From: Mycobacterium barrassiae
Lineage (GTDB): Bacteria > Actinomycetota > Actinomycetes > Mycobacteriales > Mycobacteriaceae
Length of the DNA stretch: 45,783 nucleotides
Assembly: GCF_025822765.1 (NCBI RefSeq)
Contig: NZ_JACKUK010000031.1
Span: 1 to 45,783, forward strand
Direction of reading: 5' to 3'
The translations under genes and the position numbers were made by a program. The notes beneath the pieces were generated by a model that saw only the letters and a program-made list of their open reading frames with translations, was not told where the DNA came from and did no database searches. The stretch's first letter is position 1, and each line of letters begins with the position of its first letter. This document shows positions 35,613 to 44,190 of the stretch, piece by piece.

Positions 35613-36500
35613 TCAGACGAGATGCGAGCTGTCGTCGTCCAGGTCGTCGCGACTCAGGCCCATCGGAGTGAGCGCGGGAACATCGCCGGCGGCCACCACC
35701 TTTCGGGTGATCGGCGTCAAGCTGCGGAAGAGCGTATCGACCTCGCTGTCGTCGAGCGCGTCGAGCCCGCCGAGCGCAATCTGGTCTGTGGTGTCCTCGA
35801 CGCGCTGTTTGAGTTCGCGTCCCGCTGCCGTGAGTTCGTCGTTCTCGTCGAGCAGTCCCCGCGCGACGAGCCGGTCGCGATAAAGGTTCCACTGCTCGTC
35901 GTCGTAGTCGCGGCTGCGCATGATGAACTCCTTGGGCACCTTGCCCGCCGCCGCGTGCAGGACGTTGGACTCGCGCCCGGAGACACCGAGCGACGCCAAC
36001 ACGGCCACATGCCCGTCGCCGCGCTGTTCGCGCAGCAGCGTGGTCGCGTGCCACAGCTTGGCCACCGGTTCGTCGGGCCAGTCAAGCGCCAGGTTGGCCG
36101 CGAACAACGGGCGGCCGTCCAGGGGAGCGCCGCGGGCGGCCTTGGCAGCCAGTTCCGCGGCCGTTTCCACATCGTCGTCGGTGCCGACTCCGTAGCGGCG
36201 CAGCGCTTCCACCGCCGATTGCTCGCGCACCCGCAGCGCATCGGCCGGAGACGCGATCTCCCACGCCGCGGGCAACGCCTTCGCCACCCGGTGAGCGGCG
36301 AAGTTGTAGAACGTCGCGGTCACCACTTGCGCAGGCACGACGCCGAAAGGCGCCGAGCGCGCCGCGAAATAGCCCATCCAAAAGCCGCGGAATCCGAGCC
36401 CGTCCAGTGCGGCGCGCGCCTCCGGCGCAAAATATGTCACGGCATGCACCGGTTCGAGCCGATCGAAGAAACGCCGCGCCAGTACTGGTTGCCTGTCCAC
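35613..36500 (-). CDS. SCO6745-family protein (MarR/HTH-like, unknown role)
   Basis: A 295-aa protein of the actinobacterial SCO6745 type. The N-terminal part has the signature [29 protein letters not shown] and [29 protein letters not shown]. The C-terminal third is helical with SRDYDDEQW and [19 protein letters not shown], resembling a winged-helix region. No enzymatic motif is seen. A TTG at 36506 is possible, but the GTG at 36500 is preferred because GAAAGG lies 6 nt upstream. It lies 22 bp after the gntR stop on the same strand, so cotranscription with gntR is possible. Confidence 0.75.
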   Translation of the reverse strand: MDRQPVLARRFFDRLEPVHAVTYFAPEARAALDGLGFRGFWMGYFAARSAPFGVVPAQVVTATFYNFAAHRVAKALPAAWEIASPADALRVREQSAVEALRRYGVGTDDDVETAAELAAKAARGAPLDGRPLFAANLALDWPDEPVAKLWHATTLLREQRGDGHVAVLASLGVSGRESNVLHAAAGKVPKEFIMRSRDYDDEQWNLYRDRLVARGLLDENDELTAAGRELKQRVEDTTDQIALGGLDALDDSEVDTLFRSLTPITRKVVAAGDVPALTPMGLSRDDLDDDSSHLV

Positions 36501-36522
36501 TATCAACCTTTCGCCTCGGAAA

Positions 36523-37230
36523 CTACGAAAACTCTTCGCTCACAGCGGATGCCGCTTCGTCGATGATGGCACGCATCGCTCGCTCGGCGGCCGCTTCATC
36601 ACGCAACCTGATGGCACGCGCAACCTCATCGTGCAACTCGATGGCCGCCGGGTTGGGCGTGGCGGGCATCATCCCGTGATGGGTGCGGCCGGTGAGCACT
36701 TCGGCCACCACTCCGTTCAGCGCGCGGAACATCTCGTTGCCGCTGGCCTCGAGCATGGTCTGGTGGAACATCTTGTCCGCCAACAGGTATGCCTCGAGAT
36801 CACCGGACCGGCCGTGCACCACCATGTCCGATACCGCGGCCGCCATGACCCTGCACTGATGGGGATCGGCGCGCCGCGCGGCAAGCGCCGCCGCAGCCGG
36901 TTCGAATCCCCGGCGTAGCTCCGACAGCGACAGCAACTGTGCGGCGCGGTCGCCCGACTCGAGCCGCCAGCGAATCAGCCTGGGGTCGAAGACGTTCCAC
37001 TTGTGCGCCGGCTGGACCGTGACGCCCACTCGGCGTCGGGACTCGACCATGCCCATCGACTCCAGCACGCGCACGGCCTCGCGGACGACGCTGCGCGACA
37101 CCTTGTGCTGGGCGCTGACTCCGTCGAGCGTGATGACCTGACCCGCGCAGTAGTCCCCGGACACGATGGCCGCGCCCAACGCCTCGAGCAAACTGCCGTG
37201 CAGTGCACCGACGTTTGAGTGTGACGCCAC
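36523..37230 (-). CDS. gntR: GntR-type (FCD) repressor of gluconate genes
   Basis: A 235-aa FadR-subfamily GntR regulator. The N-terminal winged helix includes GDYCAGQVITLDGVSAQHKVSRSVVREAVRVLESMGMVESRR in segments, with the recognition helix around SRSVVREAVRVLES. The FCD ligand domain (about 95-230) is all-helical with ADKMFHQTML and the C-terminal AMRAIIDEA helix. It is divergent from gntK-gntP, so gluconate or its phosphate is the likely inducer. The start is a GTG. The AT-rich gap between the two contains several small palindromes. Confidence 0.9.
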   Translation of the reverse strand: MASHSNVGALHGSLLEALGAAIVSGDYCAGQVITLDGVSAQHKVSRSVVREAVRVLESMGMVESRRRVGVTVQPAHKWNVFDPRLIRWRLESGDRAAQLLSLSELRRGFEPAAAALAARRADPHQCRVMAAAVSDMVVHGRSGDLEAYLLADKMFHQTMLEASGNEMFRALNGVVAEVLTGRTHHGMMPATPNPAAIELHDEVARAIRLRDEAAAERAMRAIIDEAASAVSEEFS

Positions 37231-37270
37231 TCATACATCTTGTCATAGCTTTGCTGGGATGACTAAAAAC

Positions 37271-37335
37271 ATATGATTTCGAAATCTTCTTGCAATCGTA
37301 TGATTATTGAGGCATGCTTTGTGACGTCAAACACA
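37271..37335. promoter_or_regulatory. gntR/gntK control region: palindromes, promoter and CRP-like site
   Basis: An AT-rich island in a GC-rich window. GATTTCGAAATC (37275-37286) is a perfect 12-bp palindrome; AATC-GTAT-GATT (37294-37305) is a second. TATGATT occurs twice (37272 and 37299), reminiscent of GntR-type boxes. A plausible gntK promoter has TTGCAA (37290-37295), a 17-bp spacer and CATGCT (37313-37318). TGTGACGTCAAACACA (37320-37335) matches the CRP consensus TGTGA-N6-TCACA at 9 of 10 positions; such a match is not rare by chance. Confidence 0.5.
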
Positions 37336-37353
37336 ACCGGGTAGGTGGAGGGG

Positions 37354-37854
37354 ATGGCGTCACCAATCGTCGCAATGGGCGTCTCAGGTTCAGGTAAATC
37401 GACCGTGGGAGCGGCGCTCGCGCAGCGTCTGCGCGTACCGTTCGCCGACGCCGACGACTTTCATCCGCCTGCCAACATCGCGAAGATGACCGCCGGGGAA
37501 CCGCTCAACGATGACGACCGGTATCCGTGGCTGGAAGCCATCGGGGAGTGGCTGGCCGAGCGGTGCGACACCGGCGGCGTGATGAGCTGCTCCGCCCTCA
37601 AGCGCAAGTATCGCGATCAGCTTCGCCGCCATTGCCACGATGTCGAATTCCTCCATCTCAGTGGCACTCCCGATGTCATCGCCAAACGCCAGGCCAGCCG
37701 TCCCGGTCATTTCATGCCCGCATCCCTGCTCGCTTCTCAATTCGAGACGCTCGAGTCGCTGGGCGACGACGAGCGCGGCCTCACCATCGATGTCGACCAG
37801 AGCATCGATTCCATCGTCGAAAGCTATGTCGCCGCAACTGAACAGGAGTCCTAG
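37354..37854 (+). CDS. gntK: Gluconokinase
   Basis: A 166-aa thermoresistant-type gluconokinase producing 6-phosphogluconate from gluconate and ATP. The P-loop is MGVSGSGKST near the start, followed by DADDFHPPANIAKMTAGEPLNDDDR, the family signature, and CSALKRKYRD. An upstream GTG at 37345 is possible; the ATG at 37354 is chosen because the purine-rich AGGTGGAGGGG immediately precedes it. The stop codon overlaps the permease GTG by one base. It feeds gluconate to the pentose phosphate pathway. Confidence 0.95.
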   Translation: MASPIVAMGVSGSGKSTVGAALAQRLRVPFADADDFHPPANIAKMTAGEPLNDDDRYPWLEAIGEWLAERCDTGGVMSCSALKRKYRDQLRRHCHDVEFLHLSGTPDVIAKRQASRPGHFMPASLLASQFETLESLGDDERGLTIDVDQSIDSIVESYVAATEQES

Positions 37855-39296
37855 TGGAAGCAATCGACCCGGCATACGGAGCCACCACGCTGCTGCTGAT
37901 CGCGGCCGGAGCGGTCGCGCTCCTGCTGTTCCTGATCATGAAAGTGAAGCTGCACGCCTTCATCTCGCTCGTGTTGGTGAGCGTGTTGACGGCAATTGTG
38001 GCGGGCATTCCGGTGGGCGACGTGCCCGATGCGCTGTCCTTCGGCTTCTCGAACACCCTCGGCTCCGTGGCACTGCTGGTCGGCTTCGGCGTCATGATCG
38101 GTCGGCTACTCGAGGTGACCGGTGGCGCCCAGGTGCTGGCCGACACGCTCATCGGCCGCTTCGGTGAGAAGCGTGCTCCTTTCGCACTTGGCGTTGCCGC
38201 GCTGATCTTCGGCTTCCCAATCTTTTTCGACGCCGGCCTCGTGGTCTTCCTGCCGATCATCATGACGGTAGCGCGGCGTTTCGGCGGGTCGCTGCTGCTG
38301 TACGCGTTTCCGGCGGCCGGCGCCTTCGCCGCCATGCATGCTCTTGTGCCACCGCACCCGGGACCGGTCGCGGCGGCGGAAGCGCTCGAGGCCAGCATCG
38401 GCTTGACCCTGCTCGTCGGAGCGCCCGTCGCTGTCCTCTCCTGGTACATCGGCTCCTACCTCGTCTCGAAGTTCATCGGCCATCGAGTGAACGTCGACAT
38501 CCCCGAGGGGTTGTTCGGTCCGATGAACGGTGGCCGTGACCGTGACGAGACCACCGATTCCGACGGCGGATCCGGCCCGGGCGTTACCGCCACCCAAGCT
38601 CCGGCTCGTACCGCGCCCGCCTTCGGGACCGTGCTGGGCGTGTTGCTGCTGCCGTTCGCCTTGATCTCCTTCAATACCGTGCTCAAGACGCTCATGACCG
38701 CAGGCGTCATCGAGGAGGGCGCCACCTGGGCCGAGTACCTGATGGTGCTCGGAAACACCTCGGTCGCCCTGCTGATCACGGTGATCGTGGCGACGCTCGT
38801 ACTTGGGCTCCGGGGGCGCTCGATGGCGGCGGTCAGCGACATCTTCGACAACGCACTCGGGCCGATCTGCACGGTCATCCTGATCACCGGCGCCGGCGGC
38901 ATGTTCGGCGGCGTGCTGCGACTGAGCGGCATCGGAGACGCCTTGAGCGGTTCGTTGTCGAACCTCGGAATGTCGCTGATCCTGCAGGCCTTCGTCATCG
39001 CCACGGTGCTACGCGTCGCGCAGGGTTCAGCCACGGTCGCATTGACGACGACGGCAGGCCTGCTCGGCGCCGCCGCCGCCGAGGCGAGCCTCACCAGCTT
39101 CCAGCTCACGTTGCTCGTCATCGCGATTGCCGCCGGCGCGACGGTGCTCTCGCACGTCAACGACTCGGGATTCTGGCTCGTGAGCCGGTTCTTCGGGATG
39201 GACGTGAAAACGACCCTGAAGACATGGACCGTCATGGAGACAACACTGGGGCTTACCGCGTTCGCGATAAGCCTGGTGCTGTGGTTCGCGGTCTGA
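37854..39296 (+). CDS. gntP: Gluconate:H+ symporter, GntP family
   Basis: A 480-aa membrane transporter with about 12 hydrophobic helices. GntP-type motifs include FGVMIGRLLEVTGGAQ, FGFPIFFDAGLVVFLPI, MHALVPPHPGP and the C-terminal HVNDSGFWLVSRFFGMD. It has a central hydrophilic loop (about 215-245) rich in Asp/Gly/Arg. The GTG start shares a base with the gntK stop and has AGGAG 6 nt upstream, so kinase and permease are translationally coupled. No terminator hairpin is obvious after it. Confidence 0.93.
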   Translation: MEAIDPAYGATTLLLIAAGAVALLLFLIMKVKLHAFISLVLVSVLTAIVAGIPVGDVPDALSFGFSNTLGSVALLVGFGVMIGRLLEVTGGAQVLADTLIGRFGEKRAPFALGVAALIFGFPIFFDAGLVVFLPIIMTVARRFGGSLLLYAFPAAGAFAAMHALVPPHPGPVAAAEALEASIGLTLLVGAPVAVLSWYIGSYLVSKFIGHRVNVDIPEGLFGPMNGGRDRDETTDSDGGSGPGVTATQAPARTAPAFGTVLGVLLLPFALISFNTVLKTLMTAGVIEEGATWAEYLMVLGNTSVALLITVIVATLVLGLRGRSMAAVSDIFDNALGPICTVILITGAGGMFGGVLRLSGIGDALSGSLSNLGMSLILQAFVIATVLRVAQGSATVALTTTAGLLGAAAAEASLTSFQLTLLVIAIAAGATVLSHVNDSGFWLVSRFFGMDVKTTLKTWTVMETTLGLTAFAISLVLWFAV

Positions 39297-39339
39297 CGGG
39301 TCTAGATGTCGAGTCGCGCAATCACTTTCGCTGCGGGGC

Positions 39340-39822
39340 TCAGCCCTTGACGACCTGAGTCCCGCCCGCGAGCTCGTCGTGCTTGCCCTGCTTGGTCGGG
39401 CTGCCGTTGATCGTCACCGCGATGACGACGATCGCGATGACACCCAGCAGGCCGCCGATGAACGGGATGATCGGCAGCAGCGTCCACGAGTTACGGATCG
39501 CCGATTGCGCAGCCGTCGGCTTCGGTGCACCGCCGGGGCCGTGGACGCTGAGGCCCAGCAGTTTCTTGCCCGGAGTCGCGCCAATGGACACCTCGAAGAG
39601 CACGAAGTACACGAACGTCAGCACACCGGTGAACAACCCGGTCACGAAGTAGTTCGACAAGGTGTCCGTGGCGAAGATCAGGGCATAGCTGACGATCGCG
39701 ACCAGGATGCCGTCGATGATCCTGGCAAGCCAGCGCACCAGCAGTCCGCCGGGCTGCTGACCGCCTGCAGGCGGGTACGCGCCCTGCTCACCGTATTGGC
39801 CAGGCTGGGGGTTGGTCGTCAT
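39340..39822 (-). CDS. RDD family membrane protein
   Basis: A 160-aa RDD-domain protein. After a Gly/Pro/Gln-rich N-terminus (MTTNPQPGQYGEQGAYPP), the segment LVRWLARIIDGILVAIVSY carries the R and D of the RDD motif. Three or four transmembrane helices follow, with GATPGKKLLGLSV between them. The ATG at 39822 is preceded by CGAGGAG 5 nt upstream. A TAGATT box lies about 60 nt further upstream. Transport is proposed for some RDD proteins; nothing here shows a substrate. Confidence 0.88.
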   Translation of the reverse strand: MTTNPQPGQYGEQGAYPPAGGQQPGGLLVRWLARIIDGILVAIVSYALIFATDTLSNYFVTGLFTGVLTFVYFVLFEVSIGATPGKKLLGLSVHGPGGAPKPTAAQSAIRNSWTLLPIIPFIGGLLGVIAIVVIAVTINGSPTKQGKHDELAGGTQVVKG

Positions 39823-39924
39823 CTGTACTCCTCGCGTCTACGCGGGCAGCGGGTCCGACCGCGCGGATGGTGGAGTAAATCTACCGCTGACGCGGCAGTT
39901 CAGAAGGAGTTTGGCGCGCGCTGA

Positions 39925-40815
39925 TCATGAACCCCAGCGGCGACGACGGTGCTTGGCCTCCGAGCGCGCGGTGTCGGCGAGATCCGTTGCGCGCTCGCGC
40001 GCGACATCCGCCAGCTCCGGAGCGCGCTGCCGTGCCGCATCGGCCCATTCCCAACCGCGATCGCGCGTCACGTCAACAATCTCACCGCCGCGCTTGCGCG
40101 CCAGCTCCGCCAATTCCGGCCCGCGTTCGCGTGCAACGTCGGCGATCTCGGCTCCGCGCTTGCGCGCCAGCTCTGCGAGTTCCGGAGCCCGTTCGCGAGC
40201 GACCTCGGCGATTTCGGCCCCGCGCTCGCGCGCGACATGGGCCAGCTCACGTCCGCGTTCAGCACCGACCTGCAGTCCGTGGCCGACCTTTTCGGCGAGC
40301 TCGCTGTCGGCGAGAGTCCCACCCGCTGCGGCGCCGACTGGCAACGCGGCGGTGACAGCCTCGGACACCTTGTGTGCGGCGCGGCGTCCGCGCCATCCCA
40401 GCGACGGCTTGCCCTCGGTGTCCACGGCAGCGATGATCAGCCCGCCGAGAAGGCTGATCTCAGTGAGGAAGGCGCGACGTTCGTCGGCCTTGCGCTGCGG
40501 GTCGGACTCATTCCAAAACGCATGTGCGCCAAGGCTGCCCGGCACCACGCTGAGCGCGAGGGCGGCCGAAGCCAACCGCGGCAGTTTGCCGCTCGCGAGA
40601 AGCAGTCCGCCACCGATCTGCACGGCCGCATTCACGCGGGCGACGGTCTCCGCATCGGAGGGAACGTTCGCGCCGACAGGATCGGGGAGTTTACTGAGGC
40701 CCTCGAGAGTTGGGCGGGCCGCATCGGCGGCTGGTTTGGGGCTGCGCAGGGCATCGACGCCTCGGGCGATGAAGGCCGCTGACAGCATCGGGCGGGCAAC
40801 ACGTCGGATCAACAT
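39925..40815 (-). CDS. DoxX-like membrane protein with hendecad-repeat tail
   Basis: A 296-aa two-part protein. Residues about 1-160 are DoxX-like: RRVARPMLSAAFIARGVDALRSP, then VNAAVQIGGGLLLASGKLPRLASAALALSVVPGSLGAHAFW and a third hydrophobic segment (LLGGLIIAAVD). Residues 185-283 are nine near-perfect 11-residue repeats of the type RERGAEIAEVA, ending in a basic tail KHRRRRW. Such hendecads form long amphipathic helices or right-handed coiled coils. The charge pattern (RER / E) suggests an extended helix lying on a membrane or oligomerising. The ATG is at 40815, 36 bp after the DUF6328-like gene. Function unknown. Confidence 0.8.
   Translation of the reverse strand: MLIRRVARPMLSAAFIARGVDALRSPKPAADAARPTLEGLSKLPDPVGANVPSDAETVARVNAAVQIGGGLLLASGKLPRLASAALALSVVPGSLGAHAFWNESDPQRKADERRAFLTEISLLGGLIIAAVDTEGKPSLGWRGRRAAHKVSEAVTAALPVGAAAGGTLADSELAEKVGHGLQVGAERGRELAHVARERGAEIAEVARERAPELAELARKRGAEIADVARERGPELAELARKRGGEIVDVTRDRGWEWADAARQRAPELADVARERATDLADTARSEAKHRRRRWGS
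39967..40263 (-). repeat. Nine 33-bp repeats encoding hendecads
   Basis: The region encodes 9 x 11 residues in register within the DoxX-like gene. Repeats vary at the nucleotide level but keep RER/RKR-G/A-x-E-I/L-A-x-V/L-A. Copy number could vary between strains through slippage or recombination. Confidence 0.75.
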
Positions 40816-40851
40816 GGCTCCGGAGTTCCCCGGTCGTGGAGGTCACAAACT

Positions 40852-41373
40852 TCAGTACGACGTGTCGCGCAGGTTTCGATCGCGCAGGGGCAGCGCGTAC
40901 CAGAAGACGACGAGCGCGACCAGCGTGCACCCGCCGGCGATCCACGCACCGGGCCTGCCGACCACGCTGTCGAAGATCACCACTGCGACACCGGTGAGGG
41001 CGGTGCCGAGCAAGATCGTCCCGACGATGGCGTACCTGTGCGAAACGGCGACCAGCGTCCTCAGTCGGTGCCTGCGAAACAGCACCCGGTGCATGCTGGC
41101 CGGAGCCACCAACAACACGGTCGCACCGATCGAGCACCCCACCGTGATGAGATAGACGATGCGCATGACGCTGTCGAGCGCGGCGAAGCGTGGCTGGAAC
41201 GGCAGGATGAGAAGGAAGCCGGTCAGCAGCTGTACGCCGGTCTGGGCCACCCGCAACTCCTGCAGCAGGCTCGACCAGTTACGGTCCAGCCGTTGAGCTT
41301 CCGTCTCGTCGCGGTCGTCGTCCCAGCGTCCTTGGCCGACCGGGGATTCGCTGCCCACAGTGCATTGTCCCAC
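40852..41373 (-). CDS. DUF6328-like integral membrane protein
   Basis: A 173-aa membrane protein. A charged cytoplasmic N-terminus (EAQRLDRNWSSLLQELRVAQTGVQLLTGFLL) leads into four transmembrane helices (about 47-60, 74-95, 113-130, 140-157), with HRVLFRRHRLRTLVAVSHRYA between helices two and three. The pattern NWxxLLQELRVxQTGVQ is typical of actinobacterial DUF6328 proteins. The GTG at 41373 is uncertain; a second GTG five codons later is an alternative. Function unknown. Confidence 0.75.
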   Translation of the reverse strand: MGQCTVGSESPVGQGRWDDDRDETEAQRLDRNWSSLLQELRVAQTGVQLLTGFLLILPFQPRFAALDSVMRIVYLITVGCSIGATVLLVAPASMHRVLFRRHRLRTLVAVSHRYAIVGTILLGTALTGVAVVIFDSVVGRPGAWIAGGCTLVALVVFWYALPLRDRNLRDTSY

Positions 41374-41403
41374 CGTCGCAGGCCGCCTGCGTCCGATTGG
41401 CGG

Positions 41404-41955
41404 TCAGGCTGGCCGGTAGCACACCAGCGTGATGCCTGATTTGAAGCCCTTGGGCGGTTGCGTCAGCGCGAGTCTCGGAATGCTGGTGCCGTCCGGGAAC
41501 AGTCGGCGTCCGACACCCTGCACCGTCGGATAGACGAACAGTCGATACTCGTCGACCAGTCCCGCGACGATGACCTCGTGCGCCAGGCTGATGCTGCCCG
41601 TCAGCACGATGTCCTTACCAGGCTGGCCCTTCAGGGTCGTCACCTGCTCGACGGGATCGCCGGGGAGCACCGTCGAGTTCTCCCAGCCCGGATCGGTCAT
41701 CGTCGAGGACACCACGTACTTGGCCACCTGGTTCAGGTAGGCGGTGACGCCCGTGGGGTCCTCGCTTTGCGACGGCCAGTAGGCGCGGAAGTCTTCGAAC
41801 GTCTTGCGTCCGACGAGCAGCGCATCCGCGTCGGCGTCCTGCCGGTGCGATTCTGCAAGGAGATCCTCATCGGCGAGCTGCGGATCGAACCAGTCGTCGA
41901 GCATCTCGACTGCGCCGTCGACGGTGATGTTCTGGGTGATTACGAGCCTTCGCAT
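41404..41955 (-). CDS. Dihydrofolate reductase-like (RibD C-terminal) family protein
   Basis: A 183-aa protein of the DHFR/RibD_C superfamily that binds NADPH. Motifs: MRRLVITQNITVDGAVE at the start, DALLVGRKTFEDFRAYWP, KDIVLTGSISLAHEVI and the ending RRLFPDGTSIPRLAL. Such stand-alone actinobacterial proteins are usually not DHFR itself; substrates are unknown. It is divergent from the xylulokinase gene, 52 bp apart. The ATG at 41955 has no clear Shine-Dalgarno sequence. Confidence 0.85.
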   Translation of the reverse strand: MRRLVITQNITVDGAVEMLDDWFDPQLADEDLLAESHRQDADADALLVGRKTFEDFRAYWPSQSEDPTGVTAYLNQVAKYVVSSTMTDPGWENSTVLPGDPVEQVTTLKGQPGKDIVLTGSISLAHEVIVAGLVDEYRLFVYPTVQGVGRRLFPDGTSIPRLALTQPPKGFKSGITLVCYRPA

Positions 41956-41994
41956 GTAGAGATAGACCCGGTGCGTCCCGGAACCTCATCGGCG

Positions 41995-42007
41995 TAGCGT
42001 CTGCTGC
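41995..42007 (+). promoter_or_regulatory. Leaderless promoter of xylB
   Basis: TAGCGT (41995-42000), a 7-nt spacer and the GTG at 42008. Confidence 0.6.
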
Positions 42008-43402
42008 GTGGCTCTGGTCGCTGGCATCGATTCATCAACCCAGTCGTGCAAGGTCGTCATTTGCGATGCGGATACCGGCTCGATCGTGCGCTCGGCAACC
42101 GCGCCGCACCCGGACGGCACCGAAATCGATCCCCAGCAGTGGTGGTCGGCTCTACAGGCCGCGATCACCGCCGTGGGCGGTCTCGACGACGTGGCAGCGG
42201 TGTCGGTGGGCGCGCAGCAGCACGGCATGGTGTGCCTGGACAGCTCGGGAACCGTCGTGCGAGATGCCTTGTTGTGGAACGACACTCGATCGAGCGCTGC
42301 TGCGGACGCATTGGTGTCCGAGTTGGGCGCGGATCAATGGGCAAAGCGTGTGGGAGTGGTGCCCGTCGCGGCGGTCACCGCGGCGAAGCTGCGCTGGCTC
42401 GCCGATCATGAACCTGCACACGCGGATGCGACGGCGGCGGTGTGCCTGCCGCACGACTGGCTGACCTGGCAGCTGGGCGGTTCGGGCGACATCGCCGACC
42501 TGCGCACCGACCGCAGTGACGCGAGCGGCACAGGGTACTTCTCGTCGGAGTCCGGCACCTATCAGTTCGACCTGCTCGAAACGGCGATGCGAGGTCGGCG
42601 GCCGCAAGTGCCGACCGTGCTGGGGCCGTCGCAGGTAGCGGGGCGCACGTCGATGGGTGCGGCGCTCGGGCCGGGCGCGGGGGACAACGCGGGGGCCGCC
42701 CTGGGGCTGGGCGCGGAACCGGGGGACTGCATCGTCTCGCTCGGCACGTCGGGCGTCGTGAGCGCGGTCGGAGCCGTCGCTCCGCACGACCCGGAGGGCA
42801 TCGTGGCGGGTTTCGCGGACGCCACCGGACGGCAGCTGCCGCTGGTCTGCACGCTCAACGGCGCTCCGGTGCTCGCCGCCGCTGCCGCGATGCTCGGGGT
42901 CGACTTCGAGGAACTCGACCGGTTGGCCCTCTCGGCGCCGGCCGGTGCCGACGGGCTCACACTTGTGCCGTATTTCGCGGGGGAGCGATCGCCGAATCTC
43001 CCGCACGCCGCAGGCGCACTGCACGGGATGACCACGCGAAATCTCAGCGCGGCCAACATTGCTCGGGCGACCGTCGAGGGCCTGCTCAGTTCGATGGCGT
43101 ACTGCATCGAGCGGATCGCGGCCCACGGCGTCGAGACGAATCGCATCATCCTGGTCGGCGGGGGAGCGCGCTCGGAAGCGGTCCGGCGGATCGCGCCCGC
43201 ACTGCTTGGCGCACCCGTTCACGTACCGACGCCCGCCGAATATGTCGCACTCGGCGCCGCCCGACAGGCCGCATGGACACTGTCACAAGCTGATTCACCT
43301 CCCGCATGGTCGTTCGACGTCACCGAGACATATACCGCCGATCCGACACCGCATGTGCTCGAGCAGTACCGGGCCGCGCAGCCGCTCACACTGGGTCAAT
43401 GA
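42008..43402 (+). CDS. xylB: Xylulokinase
   Basis: A 464-aa FGGY-family carbohydrate kinase, phosphorylating D-xylulose. The phosphate-binding opening is [17 protein letters not shown], with [14 protein letters not shown] and LLWNDTRSS typical of XylB. The C-terminal ATP-binding part includes [26 protein letters not shown] and [15 protein letters not shown]. Its length is slightly below that of E. coli XylB (484 aa). The GTG start is supported by a leaderless promoter. It overlaps the next gene by 4 bp. No xylose isomerase or transporter is nearby, so the sugar source may be a pentitol or another ketose. Confidence 0.9.
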   Translation: MALVAGIDSSTQSCKVVICDADTGSIVRSATAPHPDGTEIDPQQWWSALQAAITAVGGLDDVAAVSVGAQQHGMVCLDSSGTVVRDALLWNDTRSSAAADALVSELGADQWAKRVGVVPVAAVTAAKLRWLADHEPAHADATAAVCLPHDWLTWQLGGSGDIADLRTDRSDASGTGYFSSESGTYQFDLLETAMRGRRPQVPTVLGPSQVAGRTSMGAALGPGAGDNAGAALGLGAEPGDCIVSLGTSGVVSAVGAVAPHDPEGIVAGFADATGRQLPLVCTLNGAPVLAAAAAMLGVDFEELDRLALSAPAGADGLTLVPYFAGERSPNLPHAAGALHGMTTRNLSAANIARATVEGLLSSMAYCIERIAAHGVETNRIILVGGGARSEAVRRIAPALLGAPVHVPTPAEYVALGAARQAAWTLSQADSPPAWSFDVTETYTADPTPHVLEQYRAAQPLTLGQ

Positions 43403-44115
43403 ATTTTGAGTGGGAACTATTGGCGGACGGCGTTTCTCGTTGCCGTCTCCCATTTCTCGATGTCACGATCGGACTGGTGTGGAGCCGCGCCGGGGCCCTA
43501 CTCGTCGACACCGGAACCACCCTCACCGAAGCGGCCGCGATCCGCGCCGACGCCGAGGAATTGGCGGGTCGCGAGGTGAGCCACATCGTGCTGACGCACT
43601 ATCACTTCGACCATGTCCTGGGAGCTTCGGCGTTCGACGGCGCCGCCGTGTACTGCGCGCCTGCCGTCGCGACGGCGATGACCGCCCACGCCGACCGGCT
43701 GCGCGCAGATGCACTGCGGTACAGCGCTAACCCGCGTGAGATCGACGACGCCATCGCCGCGTTGCGCGCACCCGACCATGCGGGGGAGTCGACCGTCATC
43801 GATCTCGGCGAGCGCGTCATCTCCGTCAGCCATCCCGGTCGCGGCCACACCGACCACGACCTGATCGCGGTCGTCGCGGGCGCCGAGAAGACCGTCGTCT
43901 TCTGCGGTGACCTGATCGAGGAATCGGCCGACCCCGCCATCGACACCGACTCCGATACTGCGGCATGGCCGACCACCCTCGATCGGCTCCTGACGATCGG
44001 GGGCGACGAGGCCCGCTACGTGCCCGGGCATGGGGCCACCGTCGATGCGGGTTTCGTGCGCCGGCAACGACGGTGGCTCACTGAACGTGTGACGCAGTCG
44101 GACCGCCGACTGTGA
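43399..44115 (+). CDS. Metallo-beta-lactamase-fold hydrolase
   Basis: A 238-aa MBL-fold protein with complete metal ligands: HxHxDH in [11 protein letters not shown] (H67, H69, D71, H72), H150 in GRGHTDHD, D171 in [10 protein letters not shown]211 in VPGHGATVD. This is the glyoxalase-II-like pattern binding two Zn or Fe ions. The frame is open further upstream, but the ATG at 43399 overlaps the xylB stop as ATGA, indicating coupling. Coupling suggests work on the same pathway, for example a thioester or lactone intermediate. Substrate unknown. Confidence 0.85.
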   Translation: MNFEWELLADGVSRCRLPFLDVTIGLVWSRAGALLVDTGTTLTEAAAIRADAEELAGREVSHIVLTHYHFDHVLGASAFDGAAVYCAPAVATAMTAHADRLRADALRYSANPREIDDAIAALRAPDHAGESTVIDLGERVISVSHPGRGHTDHDLIAVVAGAEKTVVFCGDLIEESADPAIDTDSDTAAWPTTLDRLLTIGGDEARYVPGHGATVDAGFVRRQRRWLTERVTQSDRRL

Positions 44116-44142
44116 CCGGGGTCATTGTCTGACCTGGCTTAT

Positions 44143-44161
44143 TTAGGGCAGCCTTACCGTT
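44143..44161. promoter_or_regulatory. IdeR/DtxR-like iron box
   Basis: TTAGGGCAGCCTTACCGTT compared with the consensus TTAGGNNAGSCTNNCCTAA matches 12 of 15 defined positions; the first 12 bases fit fully and only the last three differ. It ends 29 bp before the DUF6400-like start. Iron-dependent repression by IdeR is suggested. Confidence 0.5.
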
Positions 44162-44179
44162 CGCTTTGCTTACGAACGG
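44157..44179 (+). promoter_or_regulatory. Hairpin before the RBS of the DUF6400-like gene
   Basis: CCGTTCG (44157-44163) pairs perfectly with CGAACGG (44173-44179), loop 9 nt, overlapping the end of the IdeR-like box and ending a few bases before GGAGG. It may be an operator half or a leader hairpin. Confidence 0.35.
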
Positions 44180-44190
44180 CTGGAGGTGCC

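Noticed and set aside
40852-41155. Plus-strand continuation of an open frame across the DoxX-like repeat region (39812-41155)
   Set aside because: The Ser/Arg/Ala repeats are the antisense image of the 33-bp hendecad repeats; no RBS or family match.
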